64,000 bases of DNA, taken from the NCBI GenBank assembly GCA_043744375.1, contig JAYTUU010000061.1, positions 5,847 through 69,846 on the forward strand. The letters are read 5' to 3'. A program made the translations under genes and the position numbers. The notes beneath the pieces were generated by a model. The model was not told where the DNA came from, did not search any database, and was given only the letters and a program-made list of their open reading frames with translations. Shown piece after piece: positions 37,957-46,774 of the stretch. The DNA comes from CAIYPH01 sp043744375 (GTDB lineage: Bacteria > Pseudomonadota > Alphaproteobacteria > Acetobacterales > Acetobacteraceae). The stretch's first letter is position 1. Each line of letters opens with the position of its first letter.

Positions 37957-39488
37957 TCCCGTCCCCGACGCAACACGCTGCGCACATCGAAGGCCCCTAT
38001 GGCCTGCCCCGCCAGGCCATAGGCCGCCAGCCCGCCGCCGCACAGCAGCCCCAGCCCCAACCAACGCCACCCCGCCACCGACGCAAAATGCGCGAACACG
38101 CCGGTCTCCAACCCCCACAATGCCCCCACCATCACCAGTCCCGCCACCAGCATCCGCGGCACCAGCCGCAGCAACTGCGCGTCCGCCGCCATATGCCCGC
38201 GCCACATCAGCACCCCCGCGAGCATCCCCACATTCACCCACGCCGCCACCGCCGAGGCCAGCGGCGGCCCGAGATGCTGCAACGGCCCCATGAACGCCAC
38301 GTTCAGCGCCAGATTGAGGCCCACCGAAAAAACCCCGATCTTCACCGGCATCGCCGTATCCCCACGGGCGAAAAACCCGGGCACCAGCACCTTCACCAAC
38401 ACGAACGCCGGCAGCCCCGCCGCATACGCCGCCAACGCCTGCGCCGCCAAGCGCACATCCTCCGCCCCGAACGCCCCACGCTCGAACAGCACCGACAAAA
38501 TCGGCCCGGGGATCGTCAGCAACGCCAGCGCCGCCGGCAACGTCAGCAGCAGCGCATACTCCAACGCCCGGTTCAGCGTCGCGATCGCCGCCTGCGTCTG
38601 CCCCGCCAGCGCCTGGCGCGACAGCGTCGGCAACAACGCCGTCCCCACCGCCACCCCGATCGTCCCCAGCGGCAACTGATTGATCCGGTCCGCATAATAA
38701 AGAATGGAAACCGTCCCCGCCGGCAGCAAACTCCCGATGATCACATCGACCGACAGGTTCAGCTGCGTCACCCCCGCCCCGACCAACCCCGGCCCCATCT
38801 TGCGAAACAACTGCCGCATGGCAGGCGTCAGCCGCGGCCGCGGCATCGTCAGCCGCATCCCCGCCGCCCGAACTGCCCACACCAGCAACCCCAGCTGGAA
38901 CACGCCGGACACCGAAACGCCCCACGCCAAAGCATGCCCCGCCGTCGGCACCAGCCCGACCAGCCCAACCATGAACGCAATCGACGTCAAATTATAAATC
39001 ACCGGCGCCGCCGCCGCCGCCGCAAACCGATCCAACCCGTTCAGCACCCCCGACAGCAACGCCGTCAGGCAGATCAACGGCATATAGGGAAACGTGATCC
39101 GGCTCAGCTCCACCGCAACCGCATATTTCTCCGGGTCCGCCAGAAAACCCGGCGCCATCACCAGCAACACCGCCGGCATGAACAACTCCGCCAGCACCGT
39201 GATCCCCACCAGCCAGAACGCCATCACCGCGCTCGCCTCCTCGGCAAACCGCTGCGCCGCCCCCTTCCCCTCAGCCGCCAACAACCCCGAAAACGCCGGC
39301 ACAAACGCCGCATTGAACGCACCCTCGCCAAACAACCGCCGAAACAAATTCGGCAACCGATTGGCCACAAAAAACGCGTCCGCCACCGCCCCCGCACCCA
39401 GCATCGAGGCAATCAAAATGTCGCGCACAAACCCCAGCACCCGACTCGCCATCGTCCAGCCGCCAACCGTGAGAATGCCGCGCAACAT
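37953..39488 (-). CDS. murJ: Lipid II flippase MurJ (MviN)
   Basis: MurJ moves lipid II across the inner membrane for peptidoglycan synthesis. The 511-residue protein is hydrophobic with about 14 membrane helices and has the family start GGWTMASRVLGFVRDILIA, the essential-arginine motif NLFRRLFGEGAFNAAFVP and the ADRINQLPLGTIGVAVGTALLP region. The ATG at 39488 was preferred since longer reading enters gpsA. It is 38 nt from gpsA. Confidence 0.96.
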   Translation of the reverse strand: MLRGILTVGGWTMASRVLGFVRDILIASMLGAGAVADAFFVANRLPNLFRRLFGEGAFNAAFVPAFSGLLAAEGKGAAQRFAEEASAVMAFWLVGITVLAELFMPAVLLVMAPGFLADPEKYAVAVELSRITFPYMPLICLTALLSGVLNGLDRFAAAAAAPVIYNLTSIAFMVGLVGLVPTAGHALAWGVSVSGVFQLGLLVWAVRAAGMRLTMPRPRLTPAMRQLFRKMGPGLVGAGVTQLNLSVDVIIGSLLPAGTVSILYYADRINQLPLGTIGVAVGTALLPTLSRQALAGQTQAAIATLNRALEYALLLTLPAALALLTIPGPILSVLFERGAFGAEDVRLAAQALAAYAAGLPAFVLVKVLVPGFFARGDTAMPVKIGVFSVGLNLALNVAFMGPLQHLGPPLASAVAAWVNVGMLAGVLMWRGHMAADAQLLRLVPRMLVAGLVMVGALWGLETGVFAHFASVAGWRWLGLGLLCGGGLAAYGLAGQAIGAFDVRSVLRRGRD

Positions 39489-39526
39489 ACGCCTCCGTAC
39501 AGGGTGAAGGGCGGCGGGGGCAACCC

Positions 39527-40489
39527 TCACTCGTCCCGTAACGGCCGCGCCAACAACGCCGCGACCGCACCGCGCACGTCCATCTCCCCCTGCATCACCG
39601 CCGCGACCGCCGCCGCAATCGGCATGACCACCCCTGCGCCGGCCGCCCGCGCCACCAGTGCCGGCGCCGTCGCCACCCCCTCCGTCACCGCGCTCCGCCC
39701 GGCCAGGATCTCCGCCAGCGCCCGTCCTCGCCCGAGTTCCAGCCCGAGCGAAAAATTCCGGCTCGACGTCCCCGTGCACGTCAGCAGCAGATCGCCGAGC
39801 CCGGACAGCCCCGCCACCGTCTCCCCCCGCCCGCCCAGCGCCACCGCCAGCCGCGCCATTTCCGCCAACCCCCGCGTCACCAGCGCCGCCCGCGCATTCT
39901 CCCCCAGCCCGGCGCCGACCACCACGCCCGCCGCGATCGCCACCACGTTCTTCGCCGCCCCACCGACCTGCGCGCCAATCGGATCGTCATTGCCGTAGAG
40001 CCGGAACGACGGGCTGGCGAGCGCCGCGATCACCGCCGCCCGCACGGCCTCATCGGTGCCCGCGACCACCGCCGCCGCCGGCAACCCGGCCGCAACTTCA
40101 TGGGCGAAATTCGGCCCGCTCAGCACGCACGCCGCCCGCCCTGGCCGCACGGCGGAGAGGATTTCCAGCGGCAACGCATGCGTCCCCGCCTCCACCCCCT
40201 TCGCACAAACCGCCATCACCCCCACCCCCGGCAACATCGAAACGACCTTGCGCATATGCTGCACCGGCACCACCAGCAGACTCACCGAGGCGCACGGCAA
40301 TTCCGAAACGACCGTGATCCCGGCGGGCAACACCAGCCCCGGCAAACGCGGCGTCGTCCGCTCCGCCTGCATCGCCGCCGCCCGCCCCGGATCACGCGCC
40401 CACAGCAGCACCGACCGCCCGGCCCGCGCCGCCTGCACCGCCAGCGCCGTCCCCCAGGCGCCAGCCCCGATCACCGCAACCTCACTCAT
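39527..40489 (-). CDS. gpsA: Glycerol-3-phosphate dehydrogenase (NAD(P)+)
   Basis: GpsA makes sn-glycerol 3-phosphate from dihydroxyacetone phosphate for phospholipids. The 320-residue enzyme has the dinucleotide motif VIGAGAWGTALA at the N-terminus, SGPNFAHEVAAGLPAA, the catalytic lysine context GGAAKNVVAIAAG and GLSGLGDLLLTCTG. It starts at 40489, 8 nt inside rlmJ, and is followed by murJ. Confidence 0.97.
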   Translation of the reverse strand: MSEVAVIGAGAWGTALAVQAARAGRSVLLWARDPGRAAAMQAERTTPRLPGLVLPAGITVVSELPCASVSLLVVPVQHMRKVVSMLPGVGVMAVCAKGVEAGTHALPLEILSAVRPGRAACVLSGPNFAHEVAAGLPAAAVVAGTDEAVRAAVIAALASPSFRLYGNDDPIGAQVGGAAKNVVAIAAGVVVGAGLGENARAALVTRGLAEMARLAVALGGRGETVAGLSGLGDLLLTCTGTSSRNFSLGLELGRGRALAEILAGRSAVTEGVATAPALVARAAGAGVVMPIAAAVAAVMQGEMDVRGAVAALLARPLRDE

Positions 40490-41309
40490 CGCAGATACGC
40501 CCGACCGCAACCCCCGCCCCCGCCTCCCCGCTCCCCAGCCCCGCCAACCCCGCCAACAACGCCTCCATCAGCGGCGGCATCTCCTCCAGGAACCGAAACG
40601 GCGGATTGACCACGATCATCCCACATCCATTCAACCGCGAAACATCCAGCGGCTCGCGCAGAAACAACTCCGCAAACACCACATCGCGCACCCCGCCATC
40701 GTGCAACGCATCATGCAGCCCCCGCATCGGCCCCCGCGCCTTCAACGGATACCAGGCCGCAAACACCCCCGACGGAAACCGCCGCACCGCCGCAACAAGC
40801 CCCTCCGCCACAAGCGAAAATTCATCCCCCACCTCATACGGCGGATCGATCAGCACCAGCCCGCGTCGCTCCGCCGGCGGCAACAGCCCTGAAATCGCCT
40901 CCCAGCCATCGCGCCGATGCACCGCCACCAGCGGATCGTTGCGAAACAACCGCCGCAACTGCGCAGAATCCTCCGGATGCAACTCGCAGCACGCCAACCG
41001 ATCCTGCGGCCGCAACACCGCCCGGATCAGCGCCGGCGACCCGGGATACAGCCCAAGCGCATCCACCAACCCCAGATAATCCGCCAGTTCCGGCGCCGCA
41101 TTACCCAGCAGCCGCCCAATCCCCGCCCGCCACTCCCCCGTCCGCTCCGCCGGCCCCGCCGCAAGATCATAGCGCCCGACCCCCGCATGCGTATCCAACA
41201 CGAAAAACCCCGCCGGCTTGCGCGCCATCGCCCGCAGCAACCACACGAGCACCGCATGCTTCATGCAGTCCGCGAAATTGCCGGCATGAAACGCGTGGCG
41301 ATAATTCAT
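40482..41309 (-). CDS. rlmJ: 23S rRNA (adenine-2030-N6)-methyltransferase RlmJ
   Basis: The 275-residue protein begins MNYRHAFHAGNFADCMKH, the RlmJ signature, and has the DTHAGVGRYDL SAM-binding region and the N6-adenine methyltransferase motif DPPYE (in LVLIDPPYEVGDEF). It methylates one adenine of 23S rRNA. The ATG overlaps the tsaD stop by 4 nt, and gpsA overlaps its end by 8 nt, forming a tight tsaD-rlmJ-gpsA-murJ operon. Confidence 0.95.
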   Translation of the reverse strand: MNYRHAFHAGNFADCMKHAVLVWLLRAMARKPAGFFVLDTHAGVGRYDLAAGPAERTGEWRAGIGRLLGNAAPELADYLGLVDALGLYPGSPALIRAVLRPQDRLACCELHPEDSAQLRRLFRNDPLVAVHRRDGWEAISGLLPPAERRGLVLIDPPYEVGDEFSLVAEGLVAAVRRFPSGVFAAWYPLKARGPMRGLHDALHDGGVRDVVFAELFLREPLDVSRLNGCGMIVVNPPFRFLEEMPPLMEALLAGLAGLGSGEAGAGVAVGRICDE

Positions 41310-42343
41310 GCGACCGCCATCTCCACCCCATCGAGCGGCCAGCGCGGCCGCGGCGCATGATCGAGCCCATCCGCCACCCCGCACCGGCGACGCTCGATCG
41401 CCGCCCACGCCACCATCACCGCATTATCCCCGCACAACCGCAACGGCGGCGCCACGAACCCGAACCCTTCGCCAGCGGCCGCCTCCCCCAGCGCCGCCCG
41501 AATGGCCGCATTCGCCGCCACCCCGCCCGCCACCACCAACACCCGCGTCCCATGCGCCGCCGCGAACATCCGCATCGCATGGCGCGCCCGATCCGCCAGC
41601 ACCTCGGCCACGGCACGCTGGAACGACGCCGCGATATCCGCCGCGTCCTGCCCCGGCAACGCCCCGTCCGGATACCCCGCCACCACCTGCGCCACCGCCG
41701 TCTTCAGCCCGGAGAACGAAAAATCGCACCCAGCCCGCCCGAACAGCGGCCGCGGCAGTGCAAACCGCGCCGCATCCCCCGTCCGCGCCAGCCGCTCCAC
41801 CGCCGGCCCACCCGGCCACCCCGCCCCCAGCAGTTTCCCGGTCTTGTCGAACGCCTCCCCCACCGCATCGTCGATCGTCCCCCCGAGCCGCCGATACCGC
41901 CCCAGCCCCTCCACCGCCACACACTGGCAGTGCCCGCCGGACAGCAGCATCAGCAGATACGGAAACTCCAGCCGATCGGTCAGCCGCGCCGTCAACGCAT
42001 GCGCCTCCAGATGGTTGATCGCCACGAACGGCTTCCCCGCCGCCAGCGCCACCCCCTTGGCGAACCCGGACCCCACGATCAGCCCGCCGATCAGCCCCGG
42101 CCCACAGGTCGCCGCCACGGCATCGAGATCGCCAAACCCAACCCCCGCCTGCGCCATCACCTCGGCCACCAGCCCCGGCAGATGCGCCAGGTGCGCCCGC
42201 GCCGCGATCTCCGGCACCACGCCGCCGAACGCCGCATGATCGCGCTGGCTCAACACCGCCTCGCCCAGGATGGTGCCGTCAGCCGCCAGCACCGCCGCCG
42301 CCGTCTCGTCACAGGAGCTCTCGATTCCCAAAACAGGTTGCAT
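41306..42343 (-). CDS. tsaD: tRNA N6-adenosine threonylcarbamoyltransferase TsaD
   Basis: TsaD transfers the threonylcarbamoyl group to A37 of ANN-decoding tRNAs. The 345-residue protein begins MQPVLGIESSCDETAAAV and has the metal-binding histidines H111 and H115 in NHLEAH, LLLSGGH-like LMLLSGGHCQ, and DFSFSGLKTAV. AAAGGA lies upstream; a second ATG at 42349 (MWMQP) is closer to it and less likely. It is divergent from hemC over 42 nt. Confidence 0.97.
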   Translation of the reverse strand: MQPVLGIESSCDETAAAVLAADGTILGEAVLSQRDHAAFGGVVPEIAARAHLAHLPGLVAEVMAQAGVGFGDLDAVAATCGPGLIGGLIVGSGFAKGVALAAGKPFVAINHLEAHALTARLTDRLEFPYLLMLLSGGHCQCVAVEGLGRYRRLGGTIDDAVGEAFDKTGKLLGAGWPGGPAVERLARTGDAARFALPRPLFGRAGCDFSFSGLKTAVAQVVAGYPDGALPGQDAADIAASFQRAVAEVLADRARHAMRMFAAAHGTRVLVVAGGVAANAAIRAALGEAAAGEGFGFVAPPLRLCGDNAVMVAWAAIERRRCGVADGLDHAPRPRWPLDGVEMAVA

Positions 42344-42385
42344 CCACATCTTTCCTTTAAGCGCGCTCGGTTCTAGGACACCCGC

Positions 42386-43399
42386 ATGGTCCAAGCCCAC
42401 CCTCACCCGCACGCCCATACCCCGCACCGGCGCAGCCTGCCGCTACGCGTGGGCACCCGCGGCTCGCCGCTCGCCCTCTGGCAGACCCGGCACTTCCTGC
42501 ATCTGCTCACCACCTTCTGCCCCGTCCTGCGCGGCATGAACGCCTTCACCGAGCATGCCATCCGCACCACCGGCGACGCCACCCAGGCCGCCGGCACCCG
42601 CCTCGCCGATATCGGCGGCAAGGGCCTGTTCGCCAAGGAGATCCACGAAGCCCTGATCGACCGCCACATCGACTTCGCCGTGCACTCCCTGAAAGACCTG
42701 GAAACGCAAATGCCCTCCGGCATCGTGCTCGCCTGCACCCTGAAGCGCGAGGACGCCCGCGACGCCCTGATCCTCGGCCCCGATTGCGGCCCACCCGACT
42801 GCACCCCACCCGACCCCGCCGACCCCTACGCCGCACTCCCCCAGGGCACCCTGATCGGCACCAGCTCGGTCCGCCGCCAGGCGCAAATGCTCCATGCCCG
42901 CCCCGACCTGCGCATGACCACCCTGCGCGGCAACGTGCAAACCCGACTCGGCAAGGTCCGCGCCGGTGACTGCGGCGCCTCCCTCCTCGCCCTCGCCGGC
43001 CTCAAACGCCTCGGCCTCAGCGCCGAAGCCGACCTCGTGCTCGACCCCGAGATCATGCTGCCCGCCGCCGGCCAGGGCATCGTCGGCATCACCGTGCGCG
43101 CCGACGACACCGAACTGCATGAAATGCTCGCCGGCATCGAAGACCCCGAAGCCAAGGCCGTCGCCACCGCCGAACGCGCGCTGCTCGACGCGCTCGACGG
43201 CTCCTGCCGCACCCCGATCGGCGGCCACGCCCGCCTGCTCGCCAACGGCCAACTCCACCTCACCGGCCTCGTCGCCCGCGCAGACGGCAGTTTTCTTCTC
43301 CGCGAAAGCATCGGCGGCGCCGCCACCGACGCCGCCCGCCTCGGCCGCGAACTCGGCAACCGCCTGCGCGCCGACAGCCCGCGGGACATCTTTGCCTGA
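42386..43399 (+). CDS. hemC: Hydroxymethylbilane synthase
   Basis: HemC condenses four porphobilinogen molecules into hydroxymethylbilane. The 337-residue enzyme has LRVGTRGSPLALWQT, the GGKGLFAKEIHEAL and VHSLKDLET motifs, GTSSVRRQAQ and Cys274 in DGSCRTPIGGHA, which carries the dipyrromethane cofactor. The first 17 residues are histidine and proline-rich, before the conserved core. AGGA precedes the ATG. It starts the hemC-hemD-Mic60-hemY operon. Confidence 0.97.
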   Translation: MVQAHPHPHAHTPHRRSLPLRVGTRGSPLALWQTRHFLHLLTTFCPVLRGMNAFTEHAIRTTGDATQAAGTRLADIGGKGLFAKEIHEALIDRHIDFAVHSLKDLETQMPSGIVLACTLKREDARDALILGPDCGPPDCTPPDPADPYAALPQGTLIGTSSVRRQAQMLHARPDLRMTTLRGNVQTRLGKVRAGDCGASLLALAGLKRLGLSAEADLVLDPEIMLPAAGQGIVGITVRADDTELHEMLAGIEDPEAKAVATAERALLDALDGSCRTPIGGHARLLANGQLHLTGLVARADGSFLLRESIGGAATDAARLGRELGNRLRADSPRDIFA

Positions 43400-44090
43400 G
43401 GCGATCAAGGGCACCGTGCTCGTCACCCGCCCCGAACCCGGCGCCAGCGACACCGCGCGCCGCCTCGCCGCCGCCGGATATTTTCCGGTGTTCGCCCCGG
43501 TCATGACCATCTCCGCACGCACACCCGCGCTGCCAATTCAGGTCCAGGCGATCCTCGTCACCAGCGCCAACGCCCTCGCCGCCGCCGCCGTCCGGCCTGA
43601 CATCCCGCTGCTCGCCGTCGGCGACGCCACCGCCGCCCGCGCCCGCGCCGCCGGCCACACCAATATCCACAGCGCCGGCCGCGACGCCGCCGCCCTCGCC
43701 GACCTCGCCGCGCGCCTGTGCACGCCTGCCGCCGGGCCGCTGCTGCTGCTGAGCGGTGCCGGCACGGGAACAACCCTCGCCGCCGACCTGCGCGCCCGCG
43801 GCTTCCGCGTCCTCCGGCGCGTCACCTACGCGACCCGCCCCACCCGCACCCTTCCCGACGCCGCCCGTGCGGTCCTGCACGGCCATGGCCACGCCCTGTT
43901 CTTCTCCCCCGCCACCGCCCGCATCTTCGTCCGCCTGTTCCGCCACGCCGTCCCCACGCCGCCTCCCCTGGCCTGGGACGCACTCGCCCTCTCTGCCCCC
44001 ACCGCCGACGCCCTTGCCCCCTTGCCCTGGCGCCACATCCGTGTTGCATCGGCGCCGAACCAGGATGCGCTTCTGGCGCTATTGCCATGA
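43392..44090 (+). CDS. hemD: Uroporphyrinogen-III synthase (TTG start)
   Basis: HemD cyclises hydroxymethylbilane with inversion of ring D. Sequence identity in this family is low; the call uses position directly after hemC, the VLVTRPEPGASDTARRL start, ILVTSANALAA, LAVGDATAARARAAG and LFFSPATARIF. The 232-residue reading starts at TTG 43392 inside the hemC end with GGGA 6 nt before; GTG at 43416 is an alternative. It overlaps the next gene as ATGA. Confidence 0.9.
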   Translation: MPEAIKGTVLVTRPEPGASDTARRLAAAGYFPVFAPVMTISARTPALPIQVQAILVTSANALAAAAVRPDIPLLAVGDATAARARAAGHTNIHSAGRDAAALADLAARLCTPAAGPLLLLSGAGTGTTLAADLRARGFRVLRRVTYATRPTRTLPDAARAVLHGHGHALFFSPATARIFVRLFRHAVPTPPPLAWDALALSAPTADALAPLPWRHIRVASAPNQDALLALLP

Positions 44091-44956
44091 CCGACCCCGA
44101 GACCCCGCCCGCCGCACCCAGCCAAGCTGTACAGCCTCCGGACAAACCGGCCCCGCCCACCCACAGCCCCCGCAACGCCCGCGCGGTCTTCACCGCCATC
44201 GGCTTCCTGTGCCTCGCCGCCGGCCTGTTCTACCTCTGGCACCTCGTGCAGAACCTGACCCCGGCCGACCCGATCGACCCCGCCCGCATCGCCACCCTCG
44301 ATGCCCAACTGCGCGGCTTCCACCAACGCATCATCGCCCTCGAACAGCGCCCGCCCACCCCGACTCAAACCCCAACCAATCTCGCCCCCCTCGAAGCCCG
44401 CCTCCTCGCCCTCGAACAACGCCCGGCCCCCGCCGGACCCGTCGTGATCGCGCCCGCCGACACCGCGCCCCTCGAAGCCCGCATCGCCGCCACCGAACGC
44501 GCCACCAACCGCGCCCTCCAACTGCAAGCCGCCACCATCGCCCTGCAGGACGGCCTGCCGCTCGGCCCCCTGCCCAACGCCCCGCCGGCCCTGGCCCGCT
44601 TCGCCACCATTGCCCCGCCCACCCTGGCCACCCTGCGGCGCGACTTCACCCCCGCGGCCACCGCTGCCCTCCACGCCAGCATGCCCGCCACGGAGGGCAC
44701 AATGACCGGTCAGATCTGGCGCCGCCTCGCCGATCTCGTTACCGTCCGCCAGGGCGACGCCGTCCTCTTCGGCCCGCCAGCCGCCCTGGCGCTGACCCTC
44801 GCCCAGACCCGCCTCGACGCCGGCGATCTCCCCGGCACTTTGGCGGCCCTCGACTCGCTCGACCCCGGCGCCGCCCCCGCCATGGCGCCATGGCGCCGCG
44901 ACGCCCAGGCCCTGCTCGACGCCCGCGCCGCCCTCGCCGCCCTGGCGCGCGGCTGA
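44087..44956 (+). CDS. Alphaproteobacterial Mic60 (mitofilin) homologue
   Basis: The 289-residue protein has a proline-rich N-terminus, one membrane helix at about 33-54, a periplasmic region with three repeats of LEARxxxLEQR-like character (84-150), and a C-terminal mitofilin-type helical end (TRLDAGDLPGTLAALDSLDPGAA, MAPWRRDAQALLDARA). Alphaproteobacterial Mic60, known from its hem-operon location, bends intracytoplasmic membranes. Location between hemD and hemY, overlapping both by a few bases, fits that assignment. Cristae-like function here is inference. Confidence 0.82.
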   Translation: MTDPETPPAAPSQAVQPPDKPAPPTHSPRNARAVFTAIGFLCLAAGLFYLWHLVQNLTPADPIDPARIATLDAQLRGFHQRIIALEQRPPTPTQTPTNLAPLEARLLALEQRPAPAGPVVIAPADTAPLEARIAATERATNRALQLQAATIALQDGLPLGPLPNAPPALARFATIAPPTLATLRRDFTPAATAALHASMPATEGTMTGQIWRRLADLVTVRQGDAVLFGPPAALALTLAQTRLDAGDLPGTLAALDSLDPGAAPAMAPWRRDAQALLDARAALAALARG

Positions 44957-46224
44957 TGCGCAGGGTGCTCTGGCTGCTCGCGGTCGCGGCGCTGGCGGTG
45001 GCACTGGCGTGGTGGGTTTCGGCACTCCCCGGCCGCGTCTCCTTCGGCGTCGCCGGCCTGACCATCGAGGCGAAAGCCGGCGTCGCCCTGATCGTCGGCC
45101 TCGTCCTGCTCGCGATCATCCTGATCGTCTTCCGCCTCGTCCTCGCCCTTCTCGCCATCCCCCGCCGCCTGCGCACCTGGCGCGCCACCCGCCGCCGCCG
45201 CCGCGGCGACGCCGCCGTCTCCGCCGCCCTGCTCGCCCTCGCCGCCGCCGACCCCGCCGCCGCCCGCAGCCACGCCCGCCGCGCCCGCGACCTGCTCGGC
45301 GACTCCCCCCAAACCCTGCTGCTCGACGCCGAGGCCGCCCGCCTCGCCAACCGCGACGCCGACGCGACCGCCATCTACCGCCGCATGGCCGACCGCCCCG
45401 ACGCCGCCTTCCTCGGCCTGCGCGGCCTGTTCCGCCAGGCCATCGCCCGCGAAGACTGGACCGCCGCCGCCGACCTCGCCCGCCAAGCCGAAGCCGCCCA
45501 CCCCGGCGCCGCCTGGCTGCGCGAGGAACGCACCGCTTTGGCCGTCCGCACCGGCGACTGGGCGCAGGCCCGCGCCCTCGCCGCCCCCGCCGACCGCATC
45601 GCCTACGCCACCGCCGAGGCGCAGGCCCATATCGACCCCGATCAGGCCCTCATTATGGTCAAGCGCGCCTGGAAACAGGAACGCGGCTTCGTACCCGCCG
45701 CCCTCGCCTACGCCGAACGCCTGCGCGCCACCGGCAAGGAAGCCCGTGCCCAAGGCGTGCTCGCGGAAACCTGGACCCAATCGCCGCACCCCGACCTCGC
45801 CGCCACAGCCCTCGCCCCCACCCCCAACGGCCTCCCGCAAATGGCCATCGTCACCCGCCTGATCGCCGGCGCCGCCAACCACCCCGAAAGCCATTTCCTG
45901 CTCGCTTGCGTCGCCCTCGCCGCCGGCCTCACCGGCGAGGCCCGCCGCCACGCCGAAGCCGCCCACCGCGCCGGCATGAACCAGAAGCGCCTCTGGCTGC
46001 TCCTCGCCGACCTCGAACGCCGAACCCACGGCGAAACCCCGGAAGGCCAGGCCGCCCAGCGCGATGCCCTGCTGCACGCCGCCAGCGCCGACCCCGACCC
46101 CGCCTGGCGCTGCGAAAGCTGCGGCACCGCCCACTTGACCTGGCACCCGGCCTGCCCCGCCTGCTACACGCCGGGCCGCCTGGCCTGGGGCGGCAAACCC
46201 ACCCTCACCCTGATCGCGTCCTAA
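44956..46224 (+). CDS. hemY: HemY-type TPR membrane protein with C-terminal zinc-ribbon-like cysteines
   Basis: This 422-residue protein has two N-terminal membrane helices (about 1-26 and 40-66), an arginine-rich stretch (RRRRRGDAA) and a long helical TPR-like domain (about 90-380). It matches the HemY_N family that follows hemD in many proteobacteria; its role is not well defined and differs from the protoporphyrinogen oxidase also called HemY. Cys386, Cys389, Cys400 and Cys403 form a CxxC-CxxC pair near the end. Its TAA lies within the first bases of repeat copy B. Confidence 0.88.
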   Translation: MRRVLWLLAVAALAVALAWWVSALPGRVSFGVAGLTIEAKAGVALIVGLVLLAIILIVFRLVLALLAIPRRLRTWRATRRRRRGDAAVSAALLALAAADPAAARSHARRARDLLGDSPQTLLLDAEAARLANRDADATAIYRRMADRPDAAFLGLRGLFRQAIAREDWTAAADLARQAEAAHPGAAWLREERTALAVRTGDWAQARALAAPADRIAYATAEAQAHIDPDQALIMVKRAWKQERGFVPAALAYAERLRATGKEARAQGVLAETWTQSPHPDLAATALAPTPNGLPQMAIVTRLIAGAANHPESHFLLACVALAAGLTGEARRHAEAAHRAGMNQKRLWLLLADLERRTHGETPEGQAAQRDALLHAASADPDPAWRCESCGTAHLTWHPACPACYTPGRLAWGGKPTLTLIAS

Positions 46225-46325
46225 GCAGAGTCCGATCGGCTCCCCCACGGCAGTCCAGGGAAGGCAAGCGCGCCTCCGGCGGCGTCGTGCGCAGCGCGCC
46301 TCCGGCGTCGTCGTGCTTGCCTGGC
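46222..46325. repeat. Dispersed intergenic repeat, copy B
   Basis: About 52 bp from 46222 match, inverted, the right end of copy C (61703-61754), including CCCCCACGGCAGTCCAGGGA and AAGGCAAGCGCGC. They are followed by two 23-bp direct repeats (46268-46290, 46294-46316; one mismatch) with GCGCGCCTCCGGC. The stop codon of the hemY gene lies in the repeat. Confidence 0.85.
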
Positions 46326-46342
46326 GTTTGCGCCACCAGAGT

Positions 46343-46371
46343 TTGCATGATCGCAGCCGGCCCGCTATACG
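46343..46371 (+). promoter_or_regulatory. Possible promoter for rpmE
   Basis: TTGCAT (46343-46348) and TATACG (46366-46371) are spaced by 17 nt, 52 nt before the rpmE start. They lie just after repeat copy B, so rpmE is likely transcribed independently of hemY. Confidence 0.45.
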
Positions 46372-46423
46372 CGCCGCTTCGCCCGGCCGGTCGTATCGGC
46401 GGGGCCATAGATATAGGTGTGCC

Positions 46424-46654
46424 ATGAAGCCCGGAATTCATCCTGAGTACCATGAACTCAACATCATCATGACTGATGGGACGGCGTTCACAACGCGTTC
46501 GTGCAGCGGCAAGGCCGGTGACACGCTGCGTCTGGACATCGACCCGAAGTCGCATCCGGCCTGGACCGGGGTGCAGCGGATGATGGACACGGGCGGCCAG
46601 ATCGCCAAGTTCAACAAGAAGTTCGCCAGCATCGGTGCCCGCAGCAAGGTCTGA
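46424..46654 (+). CDS. rpmE: 50S ribosomal protein L31
   Basis: L31 bridges the two subunits. The 76-residue protein begins MKPGIHPEYHELNIIM and has TDGTAFTTRSC and DIDPKSHPAWTG, the family markers. Only one cysteine is present, so it is the zinc-free type. ATG at 46424; longer frames cover the repeat and are rejected. A hairpin at 46688-46732 follows. Confidence 0.96.
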   Translation: MKPGIHPEYHELNIIMTDGTAFTTRSCSGKAGDTLRLDIDPKSHPAWTGVQRMMDTGGQIAKFNKKFASIGARSKV

Positions 46655-46687
46655 TCCGACCCGGCGTTTTTTGCTGTGCCTCCTGCG

Positions 46688-46732
46688 CGCGCCGCCCTTG
46701 AAACCGCCGCCCTTGAAACCGAGGGCGGCGCG
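46688..46732. terminator. Possible bidirectional terminator with a 15-bp tandem repeat
   Basis: CGCGCCGCCCT (46688-46698) pairs with AGGGCGGCGCG (46722-46732). The loop contains a perfect tandem copy of GCCGCCCTTGAAACC (46691-46705 and 46706-46720), giving an alternative shorter stem. It lies between the convergent rpmE and DUF177 genes. Confidence 0.45.
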
Positions 46733-46774
46733 TTCCATTTCCGGTGCGGGAGGGGGCTTCTGCCGCTTGCCCGC

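Noticed and set aside
37032..39998. A 988-codon plus-strand frame across the SH3, murJ and gpsA genes
   Set aside because: Composition is dominated by Arg, His and Pro and it crosses several well-supported genes on the other strand.
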